Shown: one piece after another, positions 25,245 to 33,838 of the stretch
How the letters are laid out: every line of letters begins with the position of its first letter
Position numbering within the stretch: the first letter of the stretch is position 1
DNA from: an uncultured Lachnospiraceae bacterium
GTDB taxonomy: Bacteria > Bacillota > Clostridia > Lachnospirales > Lachnospiraceae
Direction of reading: 5' to 3'
Length of the DNA stretch: 64,000 nt
Assembly: GCA_949502235.1 (NCBI GenBank)
Contig: CATBDC010000003.1
Coordinates: 1-64,000, forward strand
The notes under the pieces: generated by a model
The model's input: only the letters and a program-made list of their open reading frames with translations
Databases searched by the model: none
Told to the model about the DNA's origin: nothing
Position numbers and translations under genes: made by a program

Positions 25245-26576
25245 TTAAAGCTCCCTGTTATCAATGACACGTTTTGCTTTTCCTTCACTTCTCTGGATGG
25301 TCTTCGGCTCTACAAGCTTCACTCTTACGGACACTCCCAGCGCCTGCTTAAGCACTGCGCCCACCTTTATCTTTAACTGGTCAAGCTTCCTGATCTCATC
25401 TGAAAAATACTTCTCATCCACTTCAACCATTACGGTAAGGACATCCAGATTATTTTCACGATCAACAATAAGCATGTAATGAGGCGCAACACCGCCGCCC
25501 ATGGAAAGAAGGGCTGTCTCAACCTGAGTCGGGAATACATTGACGCCCCGGATAACCTTCATATCATCTGTACGTCCGGTGAACTTCTGGATCCTGGGAA
25601 GGGTTCTTCCACATTCGCAGGTACTATGTTCTATACTTGTAAGATCCTTTGTGCGGTAACGGATCAGAGGCATTCCTTCCTTTGCAAGAGTCGTAAATAC
25701 CAGCTCCCCGGTCTCGCCGTCCCTGCAGGCTGACTGATCCGCCGGATTTAAAATCTCAGGATAGAAATAATCCTCATACACATGAAGTCCCTTATGATGG
25801 ATACAGTCCACTGCCACTCCCGGCCCGGTAATCTCACACAGTCCGTAAATATCAAAGCTGTTGATATTCAAAATATCCTCTATCTTCTTTCGCATCTCAT
25901 CTGTCCAGGGCTCCGCGCCGTTGATGCTGGCTTTTATCTGAAGGCGCTCCACAATTCCCGCCTCCTGGGCCGCCTCTGCAAGATACAGCGCATAAGAAGG
26001 CGTACATGCAAATGCCGTTGCCCCGAAATCCTCCATGCACATAAGCTGGCGCTTCGTGTTTCCGGAGGACATAGGAATTGCCATAGCCCCAAGAGCCTGC
26101 GCTCCTAAGTCCAGTCCCATTCCTCCTGTAAACAGCCCGTAGCCGTAGCATACATGGATACGGTCTGCCGCGCCAAGTCCTGCCATGACAAGTCCTCTCG
26201 CCACACATTCTCCCCACACATCAACATCCCGCTGAGTATAGGAGGCAAGGGTAAGCTTTCCTGTTGTTCCGGAGGTTCCCTGTACTCTTGCAATCTTCTC
26301 CTTTGGTACTGCCAGAAGTCCAAAAGGATAATTATCCCTTAAGTCCTCTTTTGTCGTAAACGGAAGTCTGCTGATATCCTCAATACCTTTAATATCTCCC
26401 GGCTTTACTCCAAGATCATCCATTTTTTTACGGTAGAATGGTACATTCTCATACACATTCTTTACCTGCTTTACAAGACGCTCACTTTGCAGTGCACTCA
26501 TCTCATCTCTGCTCATACATTCAATTTTCGGGTCACGTATCGTTTCTTTCCAGTTTTCCAATGCTATTTTTGCCAT
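25245..26576 (-). CDS. paaK: Phenylacetate-CoA ligase (AMP-forming)
   Basis: 443 residues of the ANL superfamily. The ATP-binding loop is GTSGTTGKLT (about 96-105), the core motif YGLCEITGPG, and the C-terminal subdomain begins TGRTDDMKVIRGVNVFPTQV. It activates aryl acetates with CoA, or in reverse yields ATP from aryl-acetyl-CoA. Lying after iorAB it can conserve energy from aryl-acetyl-CoA made by arylpyruvate oxidation. A 200-base gap with a palindromic repeat separates it from iorB. Confidence 0.92.
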   Translation of the reverse strand: MAKIALENWKETIRDPKIECMSRDEMSALQSERLVKQVKNVYENVPFYRKKMDDLGVKPGDIKGIEDISRLPFTTKEDLRDNYPFGLLAVPKEKIARVQGTSGTTGKLTLASYTQRDVDVWGECVARGLVMAGLGAADRIHVCYGYGLFTGGMGLDLGAQALGAMAIPMSSGNTKRQLMCMEDFGATAFACTPSYALYLAEAAQEAGIVERLQIKASINGAEPWTDEMRKKIEDILNINSFDIYGLCEITGPGVAVDCIHHKGLHVYEDYFYPEILNPADQSACRDGETGELVFTTLAKEGMPLIRYRTKDLTSIEHSTCECGRTLPRIQKFTGRTDDMKVIRGVNVFPTQVETALLSMGGGVAPHYMLIVDRENNLDVLTVMVEVDEKYFSDEIRKLDQLKIKVGAVLKQALGVSVRVKLVEPKTIQRSEGKAKRVIDNREL

Positions 26577-26745
26577 CTTTTTCTCTACTCCTCATCTTTT
26601 TCGCATTTTTAACTGCCAGCACTTCGTTTTCCTGCCCTTCGCCTCCGGCCGGCTAACCCATAACGAGACGAAGGTTCATAAACGTGAACCTCATATCAAA
26701 TGCTTTCTGCTGTCTGTGCACCTTGCGCCACCTCCTCACAGTTAC

Positions 26746-26772
26746 GTTACTGTTCACTTTGTTCACAGTAAC
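26746..26772. repeat. Short palindromic repeat
   Basis: GTTACTGT and ACAGTAAC are perfect 8-base arms around an 11-base loop. It is the end pair of the long repeats with no internal hairpin, inside the iorB-paaK gap. Confidence 0.6.
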
Positions 26773-26776
26773 GCAG

Positions 26777-27346
26777 TTACAATTCGTATCCCACATCGAA
26801 CGCTTTTTTATTTATTTCAATCGTCTTTTGCGGCACTGTATTCTCAATCACGCTATACCACTGCTCCTTCGAAAAGTCCATATGCTGCGCGGCAATCCCA
26901 AGCACAATCAGATTAAAAACCCTGGAATTACCCAGCTTTTTTGCTTCCTCCGTTGCATTTACCGTATACACCTTATATATCTCTTTTAAATTCTCTATAA
27001 TATTCTCCGGATATTCTGCCGCGCCGATTACAACCGGCATAGGGTCAATCCTCCAGTCATTGATAATAAGAACCCCGTCCTCTTTGAGGAAGTGTGCATA
27101 TCTAAGAGCCTCTAAACGCTCAAATGCAATAATCACATCTGCCTGCCCTTCCTCTACAATAGGCTCTGCCACCGCCCCGCCGTAGCGCACAAAGGTGACA
27201 ACACTGCCTCCCCGCTGTGCCATGCCGTGGACCTCTGAAAGCTTCACGTCATATCCGCCCAGAATCGCAAGCCCTCCTAAAATTCTGCTGGTAAGGAGCG
27301 TCCCCTGTCCGCCTACGCCGACAATCATAATATTCTTTACAGCCAT
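26777..27346 (-). CDS. iorB: Indolepyruvate ferredoxin oxidoreductase, beta subunit
   Basis: 189 residues. It starts NIMIVGVGGQGTLLTSRILG, the gamma-domain signature of 2-oxoacid:ferredoxin oxidoreductases, with HGMAQRGGSVVTFVR typical of IorB. With IorA it oxidatively decarboxylates aryl pyruvates from Phe, Tyr and Trp to aryl-acetyl-CoA, reducing ferredoxin. Its first base is the last of iorA, so translation is coupled. Confidence 0.94.
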   Translation of the reverse strand: MAVKNIMIVGVGGQGTLLTSRILGGLAILGGYDVKLSEVHGMAQRGGSVVTFVRYGGAVAEPIVEEGQADVIIAFERLEALRYAHFLKEDGVLIINDWRIDPMPVVIGAAEYPENIIENLKEIYKVYTVNATEEAKKLGNSRVFNLIVLGIAAQHMDFSKEQWYSVIENTVPQKTIEINKKAFDVGYEL

Positions 27347-29100
27347 TATCTGTCTTCCTCCTTTACCAGTTCAATAACACCAAATTTACATAAATCCGCA
27401 CAGAGGCCGCAGCCAGTACACATCGTATCATCAATATGTACCGTACCGTCCCCGTTTCTTGTCATAGCAGGGCAGCCCGGCTTCATACACATGCCGCACT
27501 TCTTACATTTGTCCTCATGAACAGCATATAATGGTTTCTTCCCTTTGCTAAGGAGCACGCAGGAAGTTTTTGTGATAATTACAGAAACCTCATCTCTTGC
27601 TGTCTCTTCCTTTACCACCTTCTCCAATGTCTCTATGTCAAAAGCATTTACCTCTGTTACATGCTTAACCCCGAGGGCACGGCAGAGTGAGGGAATATCT
27701 ATGGCATAGGTGGGCTCCCCCTGAAGGGTCTTTCCTGTGGCCGCATGATCCTGATGCCCCGTCATGCCGGTTGTGGAATTATCCAGTATGATCACTGTAC
27801 CTGACGCCTTGTTGTACATCATGTTCATAAGCGAGTTCACGCCTGTATGTAAAAATGTGGAGTCTCCGATGACTGCCACCCAGTTTTTCACATAATCCTT
27901 CCCTTTTGCCTTTTCCATCCCGTGAAGGCTTGAAATACTTGCGCCCATGCAGATAGTCGTGTCTACAACATTTAAGGGTGCAACAGCCCCCAGCGTATAG
28001 CAGCCGATATCTCCTGCCGCATGGAGCTTCAGCTTATTAAGCACATGGTAAACGCTTCTGTGAGGACAGCCCGGACACAAAACCGGAGGTCTCACCGGTG
28101 CCTTCTCTGGCTCCTTTATCATAAGCTTTTCCCCGAGAATACTCTCTCTTAACATGTTAGCGCTGTATTCGCCCTGAATCGTAAAGATCTCCTTGCCTGT
28201 CACCGGAATTCCCCAGGATTTCACCTGCTCCTCAATAACCGGCTCCAGCTCCTCCACTACATATAGCTTCCTGACCTTTGACGCGAAATCCTGAATCAGC
28301 TTCCTCGGAAGGGGGTTCACCATACCGAGCTTAAGTACCGAAGCCTCCGGCAGCGCCTCCTTTACATACTGGTAGGGAATCCCGCTTGTGATGATGCCAA
28401 TATCCGTGCTCTTCATCTCCACACGGTTTACCGGAAGTGTATCTGCCGCTTCGGCAAGCTCCCGGTTTCTCTTTTCAATCTCCACATGCCGGGGCTTCGC
28501 ATTGACCGGCATCATAACCGTTTTTCTTATATCCTTTACATAAGGCCTGTCAGAAGGCTCCGTGCGTTCATAAAGCTTAACAAGCCCCTGGGAATGTGCA
28601 AGCCTTGTTGTAGTACGTAAAATAAACGGACGATCAAAGCGCTCGCTTAACTCAAAGGCCATTTTCATATATTCCTTGGCCTCAGAGCTGTCAGAAGGCT
28701 CTAACACCGGCAGTGCCGCCGCGCGCGCCACCATTCTTGTATCCTGCTCATTTTGGGAGCTGTAAAGACCCGGATCGTCTGCCACTACAAACACCATCCC
28801 TGCGTTTACTCCCATGTAGGATACCGTATAGGCCGGGTCTGCTGCCACATTAAACCCAACATGCTTCATACAGCACATGGATCTTACTCCTGCCACCGAT
28901 GCACCTATGGCCACCTCCGCAGCAACCTTCTCATTGGGAGACCACTCGCAGTACAATGCATCCTTGTATTGTACCAGATATTCGCTGATTTCTGTACTGG
29001 GCGTCCCCGGATACGCGGCCGAAACCTTTACTCCTGCCTCATATGCACCTCTGGCAATTGCCTCATTTCCAAGCATTATTACTTTTTTCAGTTCTGACAT
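27346..29100 (-). CDS. iorA: Indolepyruvate ferredoxin oxidoreductase, alpha subunit
   Basis: 584 residues. Domain order: pyrimidine-binding domain (GNEAIARGAYEAGVKVSAAY at the start), a transketolase-C-like region, the thiamine diphosphate domain (GDSTFLHTGVNSLMNM) and two C-terminal [4Fe-4S] clusters (CKKCGMCMKPGCP; CTGCGLCADLCKFG). Catalyses CoA-dependent oxidation of arylpyruvates with ferredoxin. It begins 25 bases after the stop of a cyclic-di-GMP regulator gene with no terminator between, so it may be transcribed with it. GAAAGGA lies about 13 bases upstream of the ATG. Confidence 0.95.
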   Translation of the reverse strand: MSELKKVIMLGNEAIARGAYEAGVKVSAAYPGTPSTEISEYLVQYKDALYCEWSPNEKVAAEVAIGASVAGVRSMCCMKHVGFNVAADPAYTVSYMGVNAGMVFVVADDPGLYSSQNEQDTRMVARAAALPVLEPSDSSEAKEYMKMAFELSERFDRPFILRTTTRLAHSQGLVKLYERTEPSDRPYVKDIRKTVMMPVNAKPRHVEIEKRNRELAEAADTLPVNRVEMKSTDIGIITSGIPYQYVKEALPEASVLKLGMVNPLPRKLIQDFASKVRKLYVVEELEPVIEEQVKSWGIPVTGKEIFTIQGEYSANMLRESILGEKLMIKEPEKAPVRPPVLCPGCPHRSVYHVLNKLKLHAAGDIGCYTLGAVAPLNVVDTTICMGASISSLHGMEKAKGKDYVKNWVAVIGDSTFLHTGVNSLMNMMYNKASGTVIILDNSTTGMTGHQDHAATGKTLQGEPTYAIDIPSLCRALGVKHVTEVNAFDIETLEKVVKEETARDEVSVIITKTSCVLLSKGKKPLYAVHEDKCKKCGMCMKPGCPAMTRNGDGTVHIDDTMCTGCGLCADLCKFGVIELVKEEDR

Positions 29101-29125
29101 CTCGCTTTTTCATCCTTTCGTGTGC

Positions 29126-31204
29126 CTATTCTTCTCCATCCATCGGTGATAGGACGGATAAGGTTCCTTTCATCGTGTCATCATAGAATTTATACTGGTT
29201 TCTTCCGCCTCTCTTCGATGCATAAAGCGCCTGATCCGCAGCATGGAAAAGACTTTCATAGTCCTCTCCGTCTTTTGGAACCAGCGCCACTCCCATGCTG
29301 ACGCCAATTTTAAAATTCTCATATTCTCCGGCAACAATCTGGAACACTCTTTCTACCTGACCCTCATAATTGCCGCCGTGCTCGAGGAAAACCATAAATT
29401 CATCTCCGCCGACCCTGGCCATTGTATCATCTTTTCTTAAATTATCCTTAAGCTTCTTTGCCACATGCTTTAATACCTCATCTCCGAATAAATGACCGTA
29501 CTGATCGTTTGCCTCCTTAAAGTGATCCAAGTCAAATAAAATCAGGCTGTATGGATCATCTCTTCTTTCCGACAAGATCATCTCAATCCTCTTACGTGCA
29601 TTTTTATGGTTAAAAAGTCCTGTCAGTGTATCATGCGCCGCCTCCTTTTCCAGGCTGTCCATCCGCTTATAGTCCTCATCTGCATTCACAAATTTTCCGA
29701 TTGCGCCTGTATAGTGCAGATCCTCTTCACTGCCCTCCCACATAGCGCGCACTACCAGCTTGTGCCACCGCAGCTCACCGCCGATACGCAAAGGATAAGC
29801 ACCTGTAACAATAGGATTGGCTGCATTTGCTTTTCTGACCCTTTTGCGTATTTCCATCATCTTTTCCTTGTCGAGAATACGCCGCATTCTCTCATCATCG
29901 CAGGGATTCATAATTGTCTCCTCTACTCCGAGATATCTCGCTCCCCATTCGGTCAGTTCAACCATATCTGCATCTACATTATACTCAAATTGAATTTCCT
30001 TTGACATAGATGCAAAAAACTGATATTTAATTCTTTCCTTTTCTAACAGCCGAAGCGTCCTGTCCGAAGCGCCCATATCGCCCTTTTCAAACAGCTCTGT
30101 TGTCATACTCTGTGCCTCATTCTTCGGTGACTGTCTGGTGGAATGGCTTTCAAGCTCCTTCTTAAGCTCTTCCTTTATATCCTGGAGACACTCTAAAAGC
30201 AGCGGATTAAAGGCACCGCACTCTCCATTCATAATCATCTCTACGGCCTTTTCATGTGAAAATGCCGGCTTATATACACGTTTACTGGTCAATGCGTCAT
30301 ATACATCCGCCATAGCAACCACCTGGGCGGAAACAGGAATCTCTTCCCCCTTAAGCCTGTCAGGATATCCTCTGCCGTCATACCGCTCATGATGCCACCG
30401 GCAGATCTCATAGGCAACCTTGATCATCTCCTCTTCGCGCCTGTCAGATACATTCATAAGCATATCACCGCCAATTGCCGCATGGGTCTTCATAATCTCA
30501 AACTCTTCATCTGTCAGTCTTCCGGGTTTATTCAATATCTTTTCGTCAATTGATATCTTTCCGATATCATGGAGAGCCGAGGCAAGAGCAATCATAGCAA
30601 TCCTCGTGTGATTCATCTCATACTTGTCTGTCTTTTCTGCCAGCTTTTTAAGGAGCATCTCTGTAATCGTACGTACATGGAGTACATGAAGACCGCTTTC
30701 ACCATTACGAAACTCTACGATATTGCTCAATATCTCCACCATAAGTGAACTGCTTTTTTCTTTTTCCAGAATCTGCTCCGTAACCATACCCTGGAGCATC
30801 TTCTGCTTTGTGTAAAGCATAATGGTATTATTTACCCTCCGCCTTACAACCTTGCCGTCAAAGGGACGGCTGATATAGTCCGTAACTCCCATATCATACG
30901 CCTGATTCACATGGGTAGAGGATGTCTCAGCAGATATCATGATTACAGGAATACTGCCTATCCAGCCTCCCTTATTCATAACTGCCAACACTTCAAATCC
31001 ATCCATCTGCGGCATAACAACATCAAGAAGCATCAGGGCAATCTCTTCCTCATGCTTCTTGATCTCTGCAATTCCCTCCAGTCCGTTACATGCTTCCAGA
31101 ATCTCATAGTCATCCCCAAGCATATCCGCCAGAATGGAACGATTCATCTCCGAATCATCTACTACTAATATTTTTTTCTTCTTAACTGTCTTCATACTGC
31201 TCAT
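29126..31204 (-). CDS. Response regulator with HD-GYP and GGDEF domains
   Basis: 692 residues: a receiver domain (phospho-acceptor Asp61 in LLDVVMP), an HD-GYP phosphodiesterase (HDIGK at 212-216, HHERYDGRGYP at 271-281), a PAS-like stretch (about 390-510) and a GGDEF diguanylate cyclase (GGDEF at 599-603). The RKDD product-inhibition site lies five residues before GGDEF. Both making and breaking cyclic-di-GMP look possible. Its partner Hpt gene is 18 bases upstream and iorA 25 bases downstream. A start at 31195 is also possible. Confidence 0.92.
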   Translation of the reverse strand: MSSMKTVKKKKILVVDDSEMNRSILADMLGDDYEILEACNGLEGIAEIKKHEEEIALMLLDVVMPQMDGFEVLAVMNKGGWIGSIPVIMISAETSSTHVNQAYDMGVTDYISRPFDGKVVRRRVNNTIMLYTKQKMLQGMVTEQILEKEKSSSLMVEILSNIVEFRNGESGLHVLHVRTITEMLLKKLAEKTDKYEMNHTRIAMIALASALHDIGKISIDEKILNKPGRLTDEEFEIMKTHAAIGGDMLMNVSDRREEEMIKVAYEICRWHHERYDGRGYPDRLKGEEIPVSAQVVAMADVYDALTSKRVYKPAFSHEKAVEMIMNGECGAFNPLLLECLQDIKEELKKELESHSTRQSPKNEAQSMTTELFEKGDMGASDRTLRLLEKERIKYQFFASMSKEIQFEYNVDADMVELTEWGARYLGVEETIMNPCDDERMRRILDKEKMMEIRKRVRKANAANPIVTGAYPLRIGGELRWHKLVVRAMWEGSEEDLHYTGAIGKFVNADEDYKRMDSLEKEAAHDTLTGLFNHKNARKRIEMILSERRDDPYSLILFDLDHFKEANDQYGHLFGDEVLKHVAKKLKDNLRKDDTMARVGGDEFMVFLEHGGNYEGQVERVFQIVAGEYENFKIGVSMGVALVPKDGEDYESLFHAADQALYASKRGGRNQYKFYDDTMKGTLSVLSPMDGEE

Positions 31205-31222
31205 ATATTATATCTCACATTT

Positions 31223-31585
31223 CTATTCAATACTTCTTATGCCGTCCGTAACAATCCGGTAATCCTCTTCCACCTGTTTGAAAAGTGCCTGAACCTGAGC
31301 CGGATCCGGATTATCCCGCAGCTCCTCCGTCAGGGCACTGCTTGAATCCGCAAGCAGCTTAAGGCTTAAGTTCATACAGATTCCCTTTATGGTATGGGAT
31401 GCCATGAAAGCATCCTTATAGTTTTCAGAGGCAATCGCTTCTTTAAGGTTCGCAAAGCTTTTATCGTCTGCCATTTTCTTTAAATACTTACTTACAAGCC
31501 TCTCCGTTCCCAGTCTGCTCATGACCTCTTCATACTCTTTTCCTGCCGGGTCAATAGATGCGTAAAACTCCTGTATATTCATCAT
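31223..31585 (-). CDS. Hpt-domain phosphotransfer protein
   Basis: About 120 residues forming a single helical Hpt domain. The phosphorylatable His64 sits in ASHTIKGICMNL. It should pass phosphate from a hybrid kinase to the receiver domain of the next gene; the kinase is not in the window. The ATG at 31585 follows AAGGAGGAG; a longer frame from 31606 has no ribosome site. Confidence 0.88.
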   Translation of the reverse strand: MMNIQEFYASIDPAGKEYEEVMSRLGTERLVSKYLKKMADDKSFANLKEAIASENYKDAFMASHTIKGICMNLSLKLLADSSSALTEELRDNPDPAQVQALFKQVEEDYRIVTDGIRSIE

Positions 31586-31687
31586 ACTCCTCCTTTTTTG
31601 TCTCATCTGCTTTGAAAACTGTCTGATACTACTAACACTTTTAATATTACGATATCCATCATAATATTGTCAATTCTATTATTATTT

Positions 31688-32557
31688 TTAGATTTCTTTT
31701 ATTTCCTCCTTGAAGCCTTCTCCCACAACCTCATTCGATTCCATAATAATTGTAAAGGCCTGGGGATCGAGCTTATGCACCATTTTCTTAATCATATACA
31801 TCTGCTTATTGTTACATGCGCACATAATCACATCCTTCTGCCTCTTGGAATAGCTTCCCATTCCTTTCAGAATTGTAGAGCCTCTCCCTGCATACTCATC
31901 AATCTGGGCTGACAGCTTTTCTCCGTGTTCCGTTACAATAAGCGTCATCTTTCCTTCATCCATACCGTACATAATCTTATCCATGATAAGTGTCATAATA
32001 TAAGTAACAATAATTCCGTAAATAAATCCGTCCACATCTTTAAAAATCAGCAGACTTCCAAGCAGTATGGTAGAAAAATCCTGTACTGCGGTTATCATCC
32101 CAAGGGATATGTGAGGCTTTACCTTTTTGATAGCGACACTGATAAAATCCTGGCCGCCCGTAGAAGATCCTCTCATAAATATAATCGCATATCCGATTCC
32201 GCATAAGACCCCCATACAGAGGGCGGCAAGAAGCCTGCTTCCGTCATAAACCGGAAGCAGGGGCGCAATATAATCCATAAAAACAGAGGATATTATCATT
32301 GTCTTTAAGGATTTCATTAAAAATACTTTCCCTAAAAATTTATAACAGAAAATCGTAACCGGAATATTTAAGATAATCGTTCCCACACCTACAGGAATCC
32401 CGAACAGATGATACATGATAATTGCAACCCCTGAAAAGCCCGCAACCGGGAAATTCGCATTCAGCGCAAAATTGTATACCCCCACTGCAATTAAAATGCT
32501 GGCAGTAATATCCGTTAAAATATCCAGTCCTGTTTCTTTCCATTTTATATTTTTCAT
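31688..32557 (-). CDS. YitT family membrane protein
   Basis: 289 residues: an N-terminal membrane part with about five spans (YitT/DUF161) and a C-terminal soluble DUF2179 domain (ITEHGEKLSAQIDEY-like VTEHGEKL, ending QAFTIIMESNEVVGEGF). Function is not established. It lies 49 bases after dinB across repeat copy D, on the same strand. Confidence 0.88.
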   Translation of the reverse strand: MKNIKWKETGLDILTDITASILIAVGVYNFALNANFPVAGFSGVAIIMYHLFGIPVGVGTIILNIPVTIFCYKFLGKVFLMKSLKTMIISSVFMDYIAPLLPVYDGSRLLAALCMGVLCGIGYAIIFMRGSSTGGQDFISVAIKKVKPHISLGMITAVQDFSTILLGSLLIFKDVDGFIYGIIVTYIMTLIMDKIMYGMDEGKMTLIVTEHGEKLSAQIDEYAGRGSTILKGMGSYSKRQKDVIMCACNNKQMYMIKKMVHKLDPQAFTIIMESNEVVGEGFKEEIKEI

Positions 32558-32586
32558 GTATCTTCCTCCTAATCCATACCATTTTT

Positions 32587-32649
32587 ATTACTGTTCACTC
32601 CTGAATCATTTTCTTACGGTCTGCGCAGTAAATGCGCTGACCTGTGAAC
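32587..32649 (-). repeat. Palindromic repeat, deleted copy D overlapping dinB
   Basis: 63 bases from TTACTGTTCAC to GTGAAC with the conserved CTGAATCATTTTCTTACGGT and a hairpin of one mismatch. It lacks the roughly 70-base middle of the long copies. Its inner part is the 3' end of dinB and contains the dinB stop codon. Confidence 0.75.
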
Positions 32650-33838
32650 CCCGCATGACGGCATGCTCCCCATATTTTTCCCGCATCTTGTCCATTGCTT
32701 TGTCAAGCTCTTCCAGCTTCTGTTCTTTTTTGTTTCTCTTTTCTCCCTTCCAGGGGATATCAAAAATACTCATCTGCTCCGGTTCTTTTTCATCCGCAAG
32801 CTTAGAGCTTCTGATCCCCAGAAGCCTTATGGGATCCTGATTCCACAATTCCCTGAATAAAATGACCGCCGTATCATAAATAAGCTTGTCACTGTTGGTT
32901 GGCCTTAAAAGCTGTTTTTGATGCGAGCATGTCTCAAAATTATAATATTTGATCTCCACACTTAACATTCCCGCCTTCTGTCCTGCCTTCCTAAGTCTTC
33001 CCCCGACACTTTCGGAAAGCATAAGAAGAACCTCTTTGGCTTCCTCCTCGGTTACCGCATCCTTGGAAAGCGTAGTGGAATTCCCGATTCCCTTTGCCTC
33101 TGCCTGCTCTGTCTCCACAACAGAATCATCAATTCCATTCGCAAATTCCCAAAGCCTTCTTCCGTGGCTTTTAAGATGCAGTGTTATAAGCTTTGGATCC
33201 ATCCGAGCCAGATCTCCGATTGTATAAACCTCTAATTTTTTTAAGGTCTCCACACTAGAACGGCCTGCCATATATAATTCGGAAAGCGGCAGGGGCCACA
33301 TTTTCATCTGTATTTCCCCGGGATACAGCGTGTGCACCCTGTCTGGCTTCTCAAAGTCTGACGCCATCTTTGCAAGCACCTTTACACTGGAAATCCCGAT
33401 ATTAACCGTAAAGCCGAAGCGTCTGCGTATTTCATCCTTTATCTGGAATGCCGCCGCTTTAGGTGAATGAAATCTCCCGGCAATTCCGGTAAAATCCATA
33501 TAACATTCATCAACGCTTACCTGCTCGATATCCGGCGTGTATTCCATAAGAAATTTCATCAGCTTTTCACTGTATGCATGATAAAGCTGATGATCTGGCG
33601 GCTCCATTAAAAGCATGGGGCACTTACGAAAGGCATTCACAACAGGTTCACCCGTGCGAATGCCGTATTTCCTGGCAGAAACGGATTTCGCAAGGACAAC
33701 GCCATGACGCGTTTCTTTATCCCCGCCGATAATGGCGGGGACTGTACGGATATCCACCTCTGCTCCATTCTTAAGTTGTTCTACCGCCGTCCAGCTAAGG
33801 TAGGCGGAATTAACATCAATATGAAATATTACGGGCAC
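32606..33838 (-). CDS. dinB: DNA polymerase IV (Y-family translesion polymerase)
   Basis: 410 residues. Palm-domain metal ligands are in FHIDVNSAYLSW (Asp8) and SVDECYMDF; the little-finger region begins near 245. It copies damaged templates with low fidelity. The start is a GTG directly after the clpB stop, with AGGAG inside the clpB end. The last 14 residues (GSQVSAFTAQTVRK) are read from repeat copy D, so the original C-terminus has been replaced. It lacks an obvious beta-clamp motif at the very end. Confidence 0.93.
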   Translation of the reverse strand: MPVIFHIDVNSAYLSWTAVEQLKNGAEVDIRTVPAIIGGDKETRHGVVLAKSVSARKYGIRTGEPVVNAFRKCPMLLMEPPDHQLYHAYSEKLMKFLMEYTPDIEQVSVDECYMDFTGIAGRFHSPKAAAFQIKDEIRRRFGFTVNIGISSVKVLAKMASDFEKPDRVHTLYPGEIQMKMWPLPLSELYMAGRSSVETLKKLEVYTIGDLARMDPKLITLHLKSHGRRLWEFANGIDDSVVETEQAEAKGIGNSTTLSKDAVTEEEAKEVLLMLSESVGGRLRKAGQKAGMLSVEIKYYNFETCSHQKQLLRPTNSDKLIYDTAVILFRELWNQDPIRLLGIRSSKLADEKEPEQMSIFDIPWKGEKRNKKEQKLEELDKAMDKMREKYGEHAVMRGSQVSAFTAQTVRK

